Positions 1 through 8,636 of a stretch of 58,978 bases of DNA are shown in pieces. Position 1 is the first letter of the stretch, and every line of letters starts with the position of its first letter. Below the pieces are notes generated by a model. The model worked only from the letters and a program-made list of their open reading frames with translations, was not told the DNA's origin and did not search any database. A program made the translations under genes and the position numbers. This stretch comes from Flavobacteriales bacterium. GTDB taxonomy: Bacteria > Bacteroidota > Bacteroidia > Flavobacteriales_D > Parvicellaceae. The DNA lies in contig JAHDGY010000009.1 of NCBI GenBank assembly GCA_020631555.1, forward strand, positions 1-58,978. Reading direction: 5' to 3'.

Positions 1-1
1 T

Positions 2-330
2 ATGAATACCTATCGATTAGAATTTCCAGTTGGGAAAATGTGTAAAGTATTTAAAGTGAGTAGAAGTAGTTATTACAACTGGCGTAATCACCGTCCTTCG
101 AATCGCGATGGCGAAAATCGGATGCTATTGAAAAATCGTTGGTTGGTCTCTAAACAACAACCTCTCGGCTAAAAATACCACAATTGCAGCTTGGAATATG
201 GCAATTAGAAATCGACCGCTAACTCAGAAGCTTATTTTCCATTCCGCTTTGGGAAATCTAACTATTTGCGAATTCAATAATCTAAATAATATCAAAAATG
301 TCGTTTAACTAATTTGTCCACTTTTTTGTA
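2..330 (+). mobile_element. Degenerate IS3-family transposase (orfB) remnant
   Basis: A short reading frame at 2-172 has the start of an IS3 OrfB, including the motif CKVFKVSRSSYYNWR near its N terminus. It then stops. From 171 to 308, in another frame, comes a piece of the integrase core with AWNMAIRNRPLTQKLIFHS, where the catalytic Asp expected after HS is replaced by Ala. The sequence TTGTCCACTTTTTTGTA at 314-330 looks like an IS3 right end. Most of the rve domain is deleted between the two pieces, so this is a dead remnant. The window starts inside or just at the element, so its left end is not seen. Confidence 0.7.
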
Positions 331-331
331 G

Positions 332-781
332 GAAGTCCAATACTTCACTTACTTAGAATTTAACCCCAAAATAAGACGCATGATTTACTCCACTAATTGG
401 ATCGAAAGATTCAACAAAAGTGTAAGAAGAACTCTGAAAATCAGAGGAGATTTTCCAAACGAAGAAGCTGTGCTCGCGCTAATAACTAGCACCGCAAAAG
501 AAAAAGGAGAAAAAGCTTATAAATTCACAATTTTAAATTTGAACCTAAATTTTGCTAATGGACTTATTAAATTATTGAAAACTCCAGCAATAACCAGACA
601 CACTAATGTGGACACTACCGTGTTTTTTTACGAGCCCCAGAGTAATTTTGGATTAAAAACTAATCTCTCTCTTTTTTATTTAGGACGCTATTGGATTTCG
701 GTCTATAACTTTACGCGTAAAAATGGAATTTCATTCAAGGGTTTGAATTTCTTAGTTCGCCGATTGATTTTTGCAGCGTAA
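332..781 (+). pseudogene. C-terminal fragment of an IS256-family (mutator) transposase
   Basis: The frame open from 332 encodes FNPKIRRMIYSTNWIERFNK followed by SVRRTLKIRG. This is the well conserved C-terminal block of IS256-type DDE transposases (IYTTNxIExLNRxxRxxxKxxG). Recognisable similarity ends near 535; the remaining residues to the stop at 781 match nothing I know. The first in-frame ATG is at 380, but the family block begins upstream of it, so the N-terminal three quarters are missing. The fragment begins one or two bases after the IS3 end, suggesting that one element landed in the other. Confidence 0.65.
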
Positions 782-861
782 CTAGCATCGAAATTTAGCC
801 CCAGTAAACCGTATTTGAAAGCTGCTAATTTCCATTGACGAATGGACTTATTGAAGATAAG

Positions 862-1716
862 TTACCGCCAACTAATGCATACTATAGCAAGTAATGACGC
901 CAATAGACCAAATGCATTGATGACATTTAATTTTTCTCTGAAAATTAAGACTCCAATAAGTGCACTCATAAGAATCAACAACATATTGGTTATCGCAATA
1001 GCTTCGTAACTTGCAATTCTCGGATCTTTCAGGGACTCAAAAAAGAAATGTAAAGACAGAAAGTTAGGAATTCCGACGAGGAAGCCCCACCAAATACTAT
1101 TCCAATGAAATATGGTGTGCCGCCTGAAAAATTGGATTATCCCAAATATTCCACCTATAATTGCTGCACTAAAGAATATTGCAGCAAAGAAGACGCTTTG
1201 ATTGCTGGGATCAATTATTGATTTAGAGTCATTGAATATGGAGTCGGCTGCGCCCTGACCAAAGAAAATAAATAGGAGCAGAGGCAAAAAGTTCAGCGGA
1301 ATGCTTAGTTTTCCGTTGGGCCCAATTGTACTCAAATATATCGCCACGACAGCAAGAATTAGTCCAACAAATTTAAGCCATGTTAAGGGTTCGCTATACA
1401 GTGTAATCGCACATATTACAGGAATAACAAATGACATTTTGGACGTAACTGTAGTTATGGACAATCCAACTTCTTTAACGCTTATTGCCATGGTATTGAA
1501 TACCATAATAAACAGCAAACCAACAAGAACGGAATGTGAATTCCAACCTTCCGACAATGGGGATTGGTAACCGTTTTGGAAAAAAAATCCACAAGTTCCT
1601 GCAACCAGATAATTGACCACTATTGCGTGCAAACTATTTACATTATACCGAGGAAACAGTTTAAAGCAGATCATCATTAAACTGAATAGGGTAGTGGTCA
1701 GTAGAATATTAATCAT
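862..1716 (-). CDS. EamA/DMT-superfamily membrane transporter
   Basis: This is a protein of about 284 residues made almost entirely of hydrophobic segments, consistent with the ten-helix drug/metabolite transporter (EamA) fold with its two internal repeats. The start chosen is the ATG at 1716 (MINILLTTTLF), which begins directly with the first helix. A longer form from 1761 would overlap ribD by more than 50 bases. With the chosen start it overlaps the 3' end of ribD by 8 bases on the same strand, so the two are probably co-transcribed. The substrate cannot be predicted; export of a small metabolite is usual for the family. Confidence 0.8.
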   Translation of the reverse strand: MINILLTTTLFSLMMICFKLFPRYNVNSLHAIVVNYLVAGTCGFFFQNGYQSPLSEGWNSHSVLVGLLFIMVFNTMAISVKEVGLSITTVTSKMSFVIPVICAITLYSEPLTWLKFVGLILAVVAIYLSTIGPNGKLSIPLNFLPLLLFIFFGQGAADSIFNDSKSIIDPSNQSVFFAAIFFSAAIIGGIFGIIQFFRRHTIFHWNSIWWGFLVGIPNFLSLHFFFESLKDPRIASYEAIAITNMLLILMSALIGVLIFREKLNVINAFGLLASLLAIVCISWR

Positions 1717-2740
1717 TCCGGTAAAGTTTAATAGAGTCGGTTCCGAAATTAAAACGATCAATTATCGGAGCATTGATTTTTGGTGCGGCAAGTCCTTGTT
1801 TAAAACAAATGTCTCCAGTTAGAACAACAGCTTCGTCCCAGCAATTCCGGTTTATAAATCTGGATAATAAATTAGCACCTCCCTCAACTAACAAAGAAAT
1901 GATATTCTCACTGCGACAAAAGTTGAAAATTTCCGGAATAAAATCGTCTGAAACCACCTTATAAAAAATAATATGATCTTCAACTTTCTCGATTGAATTG
2001 TTGAAAATGATGGTTGCCATCCCATCTGAATAAACTTGCGATGATCTTGGGATTTTAAGTTTAGGGTCAATTATCAAGCGGAGAGGAGAAGCACCATTAA
2101 TTTCTCTAACATTCAATTTAGGATCGTCGTTTATTACGGTGTTTGAACCAACAAGAATAGCCTGTTCCTCCGACCTCCACTTATGAATCAATTGCTTTGT
2201 TCGTCTCGTTGTAATCCAATTTGTTCCAATTTGCTTGTCAGCACGATGCTTGTCAAAAAAACCATCCGAAGTTTTTGCCCATTTCAACCGTACCCAAGGT
2301 CGCTTATCACCGTAAAATTTAAAGAATCGCTTGTTTAACCGTATGCACTCATTCTCAAGAATTCCATAGCGCACTTCAACACCGGAATTTTTGAGCATTT
2401 CAATCCCTCGCCCATTAACTTCTGCAAAAGGGTCGAGACACCCAATAACCACTTTTGGAATACCTAACTCAATTATTTTTTTAGCGCAAGATCCTGTACG
2501 CCCTTCATGACTACATGGCTCCAGCGATACGTAAAGACTGCATTTAGCAAATATCGATTTATCCTTGACAGATTGAAAAGCATTGATTTCCGCATGGGCT
2601 TCACCACATTTTTGGTGGTAACCTTCACCAACGATTCTTTCGTTTTGGACAATCACTGCACCTACCATTGGATTGGGGGCAGCTTCATCAGCACCGAGCA
2701 TTGCTAGTTCCAAACACCTTCGCATGTAGAATTTGTCCAT
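1709..2740 (-). CDS. ribD: RibD: bifunctional diaminohydroxyphosphoribosylaminopyrimidine deaminase / 5-amino-6-(5-phosphoribosylamino)uracil reductase
   Basis: This cytosolic enzyme catalyses the second and third steps of riboflavin synthesis. The N-terminal deaminase domain has the zinc-binding HAE of GEAHAEINAF near residue 50 and PCSHEGRTGSC near residue 80. The C-terminal half is the NADPH-dependent reductase domain (WVRLKWAKTSDGFF, then SPLRLIIDPKLKIP). Its length of about 343 residues is normal for the fused enzyme. ATG codons occur at 2746 and 2740; I prefer 2740 because the promoter box ends at 2751. The other riboflavin genes are not in the window. Confidence 0.95.
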   Translation of the reverse strand: MDKFYMRRCLELAMLGADEAAPNPMVGAVIVQNERIVGEGYHQKCGEAHAEINAFQSVKDKSIFAKCSLYVSLEPCSHEGRTGSCAKKIIELGIPKVVIGCLDPFAEVNGRGIEMLKNSGVEVRYGILENECIRLNKRFFKFYGDKRPWVRLKWAKTSDGFFDKHRADKQIGTNWITTRRTKQLIHKWRSEEQAILVGSNTVINDDPKLNVREINGASPLRLIIDPKLKIPRSSQVYSDGMATIIFNNSIEKVEDHIIFYKVVSDDFIPEIFNFCRSENIISLLVEGGANLLSRFINRNCWDEAVVLTGDICFKQGLAAPKINAPIIDRFNFGTDSIKLYRND

Positions 2741-2750
2741 AGACATACTG

Positions 2751-2778
2751 CAAAGTTAGAATTGGAAGTGATAAGCAA
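2751..2778 (-). promoter_or_regulatory. Bacteroidota-type sigma-A promoter of ribD
   Basis: Read on the minus strand there is TTG, 17 bases, then TAACTTTG, matching the TTG/TAnnTTTG promoter known from Bacteroidota. The box ends only 5-10 bases before the ribD start codons, so the transcript would have almost no leader. Confidence 0.6.
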
Positions 2779-2961
2779 TCTATTTTGCGGGAAGGTTTTA
2801 AATGAAGTTAGATAAATGTATACCACTAATTTATTTTCTATCTGTATAACAGACGATTATTTGGATTTGCTGCTTGTAAGTTCTTACAGATCGAAAAAAA
2901 CACCTTAGCTGCGCAGATTTACGTTAGATAAAGTATCTTGCGGGTTTTTACAGAATTAGTA

Positions 2962-3687
2962 ATGGGAATAGAGAAACTAAGCATAATTGTGCCTGCCTAC
3001 AATGAGGAGCGAACGATTCATATGATTCTGAACAAAATCAGGGATGTTCAATTGAAATATAATATCGAGAAGGAGGTTGTAATTGTGAATGACTGCTCAA
3101 AGGATAACACTATTGGCGCGGTTGAAAAGTTTATTGCTAGTACTCCTGAGCTAAATATCAAGCTGTTTAACCAACCGAAAAACATGGGTAAGGGAGCTGC
3201 ATTGCATCGGGGAATAAAAGAAGCTACGGGGGATTATCTAATTATTCAAGACGCGGATTTGGAATACGATCCTGAAGAATATAATGACCTAATAAAGCCG
3301 GTTTATTATGACAACGCGGATATTGTTTATGGATCGAGGTTTATGGGTAGCAAACCGCACCGCATATTATTTTTCTGGCATAGCATCGGAAATAAGTGGT
3401 TGACGTTTTTGTCTAATGTATTTTCGGGTCTGAATCTTACAGACATGGAAACCTGCTACAAATTGTTCCGTTCGGATATCGTTAAAAATATCTCATTACA
3501 GGAGAACAGGTTTGGTTTCGAACCCGAGGTAACAGCTAAGGTGGCTAGAATTCCAAAGATCAAAATTTACGAGGTTGGAATTTCCTACTACGGTAGAACT
3601 TACGACGAGGGGAAAAAGATAAATGCTAAGGACGGATTTAGGGCAATTTGGTGCATCCTTAAATATGGAATGTTAAGAATGAAATAG
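2962..3687 (+). CDS. Family 2 glycosyltransferase, polyprenyl-phosphate sugar synthase (DPM1-like)
   Basis: The protein has about 241 residues and opens with [13 protein letters not shown], the nucleotide-sugar binding start of GT-A family 2 enzymes. QDADLEYDP carries the metal-binding DxD-type motif, and GSRFM with the later [10 protein letters not shown] are typical of the DPM1/GtrB branch. No C-terminal membrane helices are visible, so it is probably a soluble or peripheral inner-membrane enzyme that loads a sugar on a lipid phosphate. ATG at 2962 is preferred to a TTG at 2938. It is followed 3 bases later by a broken GT-C-like gene that would be a logical user of such a donor. Confidence 0.88.
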   Translation: MGIEKLSIIVPAYNEERTIHMILNKIRDVQLKYNIEKEVVIVNDCSKDNTIGAVEKFIASTPELNIKLFNQPKNMGKGAALHRGIKEATGDYLIIQDADLEYDPEEYNDLIKPVYYDNADIVYGSRFMGSKPHRILFFWHSIGNKWLTFLSNVFSGLNLTDMETCYKLFRSDIVKNISLQENRFGFEPEVTAKVARIPKIKIYEVGISYYGRTYDEGKKINAKDGFRAIWCILKYGMLRMK

Positions 3688-3690
3688 CAA

Positions 3691-5498
3691 ATGTTGTCAA
3701 TTCGTTCGACAAAATTTACATATCCTTTTAAAGAAGCACTTCTGATCATCTTCGGACTTCTAGTTGGTCTGTTATTTTTCAATTTTGGTGTGATTGGGTT
3801 GGATTTCTCCTTTTTCCAGGGGATCTTGGTGACGGTCGGTTAAACCTTTACTTCCTGGAGCATGCGACGAGATTCTTTCGCGGTGACCTAGAGTCTTTCT
3901 GGGATGCACCATTTATGTGTCCAGTATCTCAGGTTATTAAGTATTTAGACAATCTTCTAGGGTCAGCTCCAATATATGCAGCCTTCAGAAGCTTCGGATG
4001 CGATCAGTATTTGTCCTACCAGTGGTGGTATTTGATAGTTTCTGCGTTCAATTATCTATCAGCTTATGTCTTTCTTAAATATGTTTGCAAAAATACTTAT
4101 GGCGCAATTTTGGGGGCATTCGTGTTTACTTTTTCTATGGCTTTACAGGGTCAAATAACTCATGTGCAAACCTTTCCGCGTTATGCAGTTCCTCTTGCGT
4201 TTTTGTTTCTGGTTAGATTTTACCAAAATTCAAAAACTTACAATCTATTGATTGCACTTTTGCTCGTCGTCTATCAACTGTATTGTGGAATTTATCTTGG
4301 TTTGTTGTTGGCAATTCCATTTGGAATCTACCTTACTATAATTACCATCCAATTAGTTGCCAGACGACCGAACATAATAACATGGGCATGGCTGTTAAAA
4401 TGTTTTGGGTCCATTTTCATTGTTACTTCGCTAACAATTCCTTTGATACTTCCTTATCTCAATAATCGAGGTGAAGCAACTGTTGAACATTATCAGGAAA
4501 TTCTTGCTACACTCCCCAATGTTTTCTCCTACTTCACTCCATTTGATCATTGTTTGGTTTGGGATTTTCTTCGTCCACTAAATGCTATGAAACCAGGCCA
4601 TTGGGAGCACAATTTATTCATGGGAGGGATCGCCACAGTTTGCCTCGCTGGGTGTTCTTTGTGGTTAGTTATTCGATGGATTAAATCAAGATTTAAGGTA
4701 AATCAACTTACGCCAAGTATAGTGTTAATATTTGTTGGGGTTGCGACCATAATTATGTTTATGCGATTTGGCGAAATTTCAGCTTATAAGTGGATTTATA
4801 ATCTACCTGGATATTCATCCATGAGGTTGCTAACTCGGATTATTAATATTGAATTGTTGTTTGCTGCAGTTACGGTGTCGCTTGTTTTTACGAAGATATT
4901 CAATAATAAATCGAAGTATGGATGGTTGGTGTTTGTTGCCGTCTTAGGTCAGCTTACAATTGATAATTACTGCGTGTGGGGAAAAGGTGTACGCACGGAA
5001 GTTTCAAAAGCTAAACACCGAACAGAAACCCTTACTACAGCTTTTAACAAAATCCCTTCAGGTGCTGTAGTGTCTTACGAGCCAGTTAATTTATTGCCAT
5101 CAGCAGCCACTTGTCAAATAGATGCGATGATCGCTTCTCAGTCGTTTAATGTGAAAATACTAAATGGGTATTCGGGTGGTTGTCCTGGCGACTTTGGGCC
5201 ATTTTGGAATTTGCCAAATTCTGAAACTCGAAATAATTGGTTGAAATATCGAAATCTGGGCACGGATAGTTTATACATTATTTCTGGTGATGGTGAGGTG
5301 AATCTAATTGTTAATGAGTAATTTAAGCTAAGTACATTGGATCCGTTTATTGTTCCAATGATGAAATACATAAGATCGGATAAAAATTGGATGAAGGAAA
5401 CTGTAAGAAAAGCAAATGAATTTGGAATTCCTGAAGATTCGATTTTAGTTAGAGATGCAACTTGGGCATTGAATTTTAAGAAAAAACAGATTGATTAA
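3691..5498 (+). pseudogene. Broken polytopic membrane protein, GT-C glycosyltransferase-like
   Basis: The gene starts at ATG 3691 (MLSIRSTKFTYPFKEALLII) and stays open to a TAA at 3840. A second frame carries on the protein as PGDLGDGRLNLYFLEHATRF. One base is missing in the T-run near 3815-3820. The second frame then runs as a many-helix membrane protein (TYGAILGAFVFTFSMALQGQ) to a TAA at 5319-5321. Beyond it the same frame is open to 5498 and encodes a charged tail (SDKNWMKETVRKANEFGI, RDAT) of a type I recall at the end of Bacteroidota membrane proteins of this kind. The intact protein would have about 600 residues. The acidic GDLGDGR in the first loop suits a GT-C transferase. A shortened product from ATG 3915 could still be made. 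A sequencing error could explain one lesion, less easily both. Confidence 0.72.
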
Positions 5499-6391
5499 AT
5501 CAGCAGTCCAAGACCTAAGCACACTGAAAAAACAAAAGTGCCGATGGCAACTTTTTTCAACTCTGGGTCAAGTTTTTTATAGTCAGTTTCTGTTCGAACT
5601 ACTTTCAAATTTTTCAGATAGACAGGTAGAGTAACCAAAAAAATGAGCTGGTAGCTACTGTGCCAATTAATAATGGTGAATACAATAGTCAGTATTATTC
5701 CAAAGCCGATAAGTAAGTGATGATAAGTTTTAGCATTAGCAGTACCAATTTTCACTACCAATGTCCGCTTCCCATGCGCGCTATCGTTTTCTTGATCCCG
5801 CATGTTGTTCAAGTTTAAAACGGATGTGCAAAGTAGGCCCAATGAGCTGGCGGGTAAAAGTACGTCCCAATGCCAAGATTTTGTATGTAAAAAAACAACT
5901 CCACAAACTCCAACAATTCCAAAAAAAAGAAAAACAAATACATCTCCAAGACCCTTATAGCCAAATGCGGATTTTCCTATGGTATATTTTATTGCAGCAG
6001 CAATTGCAATTATCCCTAAAATCAGAAAGCCAATAAAAACAGACGAAATGTTTTTGAATGAAACGAATAGCAGCGCGATTCCTGATGAAAGCGATAAAAC
6101 GGAAAAGAGAATTACAGCGTTTTGCATCGCTTTAGGACTAATACTTCCCGATTGGACAGCTCTAGTCGGCCCAAGGCGCTGGTCATTGTCCGTCCCAGCA
6201 ACTGAATCGCCAAGATCGTTGGCTAAATTGGAAAGGATTTGTAATAAAGCTATAGTTAACAGGCATAAAAGTGAAATTGACCAACTGTGTTCACCGCGAT
6301 AAGCTGCAATTGTTCCGCCCAATATTGCACAAGAAAGTGAAAGGGGAAGGGTTCTCAATCGAAATGCGGAAAGCCATTTTTTTAATTGCAT
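5495..6391 (-). CDS. menA: MenA: 1,4-dihydroxy-2-naphthoate polyprenyltransferase
   Basis: This integral inner-membrane UbiA-family prenyltransferase attaches the polyprenyl tail to DHNA in menaquinone synthesis. The first Asp-rich motif is seen as NLANDLGDSVAGTDNDQ followed by RLGPTRAVQSG, and the later NLNNMRDQENDSAHGKRTL is the second. About 298 residues and a series of hydrophobic helices fit the family. ATG 6391 (MQLKKWLSAFRLRTLPLS) is preferred to 6409 because it matches the usual MenA start. Its stop overlaps the 3' end of the convergent broken membrane-protein gene by four bases. ubiE, the next step of the pathway, lies 5 kb away. Confidence 0.92.
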   Translation of the reverse strand: MQLKKWLSAFRLRTLPLSLSCAILGGTIAAYRGEHSWSISLLCLLTIALLQILSNLANDLGDSVAGTDNDQRLGPTRAVQSGSISPKAMQNAVILFSVLSLSSGIALLFVSFKNISSVFIGFLILGIIAIAAAIKYTIGKSAFGYKGLGDVFVFLFFGIVGVCGVVFLHTKSWHWDVLLPASSLGLLCTSVLNLNNMRDQENDSAHGKRTLVVKIGTANAKTYHHLLIGFGIILTIVFTIINWHSSYQLIFLVTLPVYLKNLKVVRTETDYKKLDPELKKVAIGTFVFSVCLGLGLLI

Positions 6392-6539
6392 GGTGCAAAT
6401 ATGAGACATACCGGGACAAAATAAAATAGTCGGTCAAATATGTTTGGGCTTGACAATTAGAATTGGCTTAAATCTAAATTTGACAGAAATAATTTAGAGG
6501 CACTTTCGTGTTATATTTTTATACCAACATTATTACTCA

Positions 6540-7216
6540 TTGGTATATAATCAAGGTGCTTTGTCAGCGGCTATAGATACTGTTCCTTGTCAACTTTCAA
6601 ATGGATCTAATATGCAATGCTTACAGATTATTTTTTTTGCAAATGCCGTAGATGATGATGGTCCGTTTTGCCCGCAAACCAATAGTGAAACTGGAGGGAT
6701 GGCGATTTACGATGTTCCGTCTGCAACAGGCCTACATCCATTAAACAAAATGTTGTTCGACATAATAGAAGGAGACGGGTTTGATATGGTCTATAATCAA
6801 GGAAATGTTAATATTAATGATCCTAGCCCTTCGGGAAGTCCTCCTTCGCCGGGAAAATGTTATTGCTTGCAAGCTAGTTCAGATGATGATCTAGAATTAA
6901 CCTATTTGATTCCCGTACAGCCCGAAATGCTTAATTCTCCGGATAACATTGAGACTGTGGAGTGGTTCAGAATTGGACTGAATGGTATTCCTGTAAATGG
7001 CCCACCTCCTGGAATTCAATCGGGACCAGACTGTGGTTCTTCATCTGCACTTATGCCGGCATTAGATCCTTGTGGAGGCCATCACGATCCCACGGGCTAC
7101 TACCTTGGCATTTGATTGGAAACTCTACCAATGATTTACTTTCAGCACTAAGTTTGGGTGGAAATACGTGTACTGTGTTCCCGCAAGACCCCAATAATTC
7201 GTGTTCAGTACGGTGA
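6540..7216 (+). pseudogene. Frameshifted YHYH-domain secreted protein
   Basis: The frame beginning near 6540 has no ATG and no signal peptide; a TTG is the only start-like codon. It ends with LDPCGGHHDPTGYYLGI and a stop at 7115. The YHYH family normally reads DxCGGHxxPxGxYHxH here. The +1 frame gives PWHLIGNSTNDLLSALSL and stays open to 7216. One inserted base in TACTACCTTGG would restore YYHWHLIGN, so a single-base deletion near 7098 has broken the signature motif. The 5' end also looks truncated. Function of the family is unknown; members are exported. Confidence 0.6.
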
Positions 7217-7232
7217 AGTAAGCGAAGAACTG

Positions 7233-7240
7233 TACATTTG
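7233..7240 (+). promoter_or_regulatory. TAnnTTTG promoter box before kdsD
   Basis: TACATTTG ends 4 bases before the ATG at 7245 and matches the Bacteroidota -7 element. No clear TTG is found at the expected distance upstream. If used, it would give a nearly leaderless transcript for the kdsD-kdsA-DAHP synthase operon. Confidence 0.4.
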
Positions 7241-7244
7241 TCCC

Positions 7245-7853
7245 ATGATCAAAGATAAGATTGCCCAGCTAGTCAGACGGGAAATTGAAGCGATAAAAAA
7301 TATTCCAATAGATGGTGTTTTAGAAAATGCTATCAACCTAATTTCGATTGCTGTTCATCAAAATGGAGGAAAGGTTGTTGTAAGTGGAATGGGGAAGGCT
7401 GGGCAAATTGGAGTGAATATTTCGACCACCTTAAGTTCTACTGGAACTCCTTCAATATTTCTTCACCCTAGTGAGGCACAGCACGGGGACCTTGGAATCT
7501 TGGGGGCAAACGATGTGCTTTTTCTTATTTCAAATTCAGGAAAAACTAGGGAAGTTCTTGAGCTCGAAATTTTAGCCAGAAGATTGTATCCTGATTTAAA
7601 AGTGATATGCCTCACAGGGCAAAAAGACAGCGATTTATCCAATCGATCGGATGTTTGTTTACATACTGGCGCGCCTGAAGAAATATGTCCTTTAGGGTTA
7701 ACACCTACAACTTCAACTACCGTAATGACGGTTGTTGGTGACATGTTGGTTGTGTTACTTATGGAGAAGATTGGATTTACGAAAGAAGATTACGCCAAAC
7801 GCCATCATAGTGGTTACCTTGGGTTATTGGCACGAGACGAAGTAAAAAAATAA
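7245..7853 (+). CDS. kdsD: D-arabinose 5-phosphate isomerase (SIS domain only)
   Basis: The enzyme interconverts ribulose 5-phosphate and arabinose 5-phosphate, the first step to Kdo for lipopolysaccharide. The SIS domain signatures are clear: VVSGMGKAGQIGVNISTTL, STGTPSIFLHPSEAQHGDLG, FLISNSGKTREVLEL and the C-terminal GLTPTTSTTVMTVVGD. The protein has about 202 residues and lacks the tandem CBS domains of Escherichia coli KdsD. Single-domain forms are known in Bacteroides. ATG 7245 is chosen because upstream codons overlap the YHYH remnant. The next gene, kdsA, starts on the base after the stop codon, which strongly supports the assignment. Confidence 0.9.
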   Translation: MIKDKIAQLVRREIEAIKNIPIDGVLENAINLISIAVHQNGGKVVVSGMGKAGQIGVNISTTLSSTGTPSIFLHPSEAQHGDLGILGANDVLFLISNSGKTREVLELEILARRLYPDLKVICLTGQKDSDLSNRSDVCLHTGAPEEICPLGLTPTTSTTVMTVVGDMLVVLLMEKIGFTKEDYAKRHHSGYLGLLARDEVKK

Positions 7854-8636
7854 ATGGATAATTTTTTCTTGATAGCTGGTCCTTGCGCGATTGAGGACAA
7901 AGAAATGACTTTGCACATTGGAACCAAAGTCAAACAAATTTGTGACAAGTTGGGGATAGATTATATCCTAAAAGGCAGTTACAAAAAAGCTAATCGTTCA
8001 AGATTGGATAGTTTTACCGGAATAGGCAATATGGAGGCGTTAACCATTTTGCGAGATGCGGGAAAGGAATTAGGTGTAGAAGTGATCACTGATGTTCATG
8101 AGAGTCATGAGCCAAAAGAAGTTGCAGATTACGTAGATCATCTTCAAATCCCGGCGTTTTTGTGCAGACAGACAGACCTATTGCTTGCTGCAGGGAAGAC
8201 AGGAAAAGGCGTCAATATAAAAAAGGGTCAATTTGTTTCTCCAGAAGCCATGATATTTGCTTTAGAAAAAGTTAAGTCCACTGGTAATAAGAATGTTTGG
8301 TTGTGTGAACGCGGATTTAGTTTTGGTTATAGCGATTTGGTTGTAGATGCTACAGCTGTAGCAAGACTGAAAGAACATGGAGCACCAGTTGTAATGGATT
8401 GCACGCATTCGGTTCAGAAACCAAATAGAACTGAAGGCGTGACAGGAGGAGATTCAGCTATGATTGAGACAATAGCCTTATCTGCAGTTGCAACCGGAGC
8501 AGATGGACTATTTATTGAGACTCATCCGGATCCTTCAGCAGCACTCAGTGATCCGCATACAATGTTACGATTGGATAAACTAGAAGATATTTTAGTTAAA
8601 TGCCTGAAGGTTAGAAAAGCACTACTGGGAAAATGA
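7854..8636 (+). CDS. kdsA: KdsA: 3-deoxy-8-phosphooctulonate synthase (metal-dependent type)
   Basis: KdsA condenses arabinose 5-phosphate with phosphoenolpyruvate to Kdo 8-phosphate in the cytosol. The 260 residues cover the whole TIM-barrel: LIAGPCAIED at the N terminus, GSYKKANRSR, QIPAFLCRQTDLL, VWLCERGFSFGYSDLVVD, and IETHPDPSAALSD near the end. The Cys at about residue 11 (GPC) is the ligand that marks the metal-dependent class; the metal-free E. coli class has Asn there. It directly follows kdsD and overlaps the next gene by 4 bases (ATGA), so all three are translated from one message. Confidence 0.96.
   Translation: MDNFFLIAGPCAIEDKEMTLHIGTKVKQICDKLGIDYILKGSYKKANRSRLDSFTGIGNMEALTILRDAGKELGVEVITDVHESHEPKEVADYVDHLQIPAFLCRQTDLLLAAGKTGKGVNIKKGQFVSPEAMIFALEKVKSTGNKNVWLCERGFSFGYSDLVVDATAVARLKEHGAPVVMDCTHSVQKPNRTEGVTGGDSAMIETIALSAVATGADGLFIETHPDPSAALSDPHTMLRLDKLEDILVKCLKVRKALLGK

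Noticed and set aside
545-860. Short repeat AATGGACTTATT at about 557 and 842
   Set aside because: Twelve bases repeated once in AT-rich DNA can occur by chance, and no flanking similarity is seen.
7158-7244. Longer N terminus for the SIS-domain isomerase
   Set aside because: These codons overlap the YHYH remnant and the TACATTTG box, and the family starts near the ATG at 7245.
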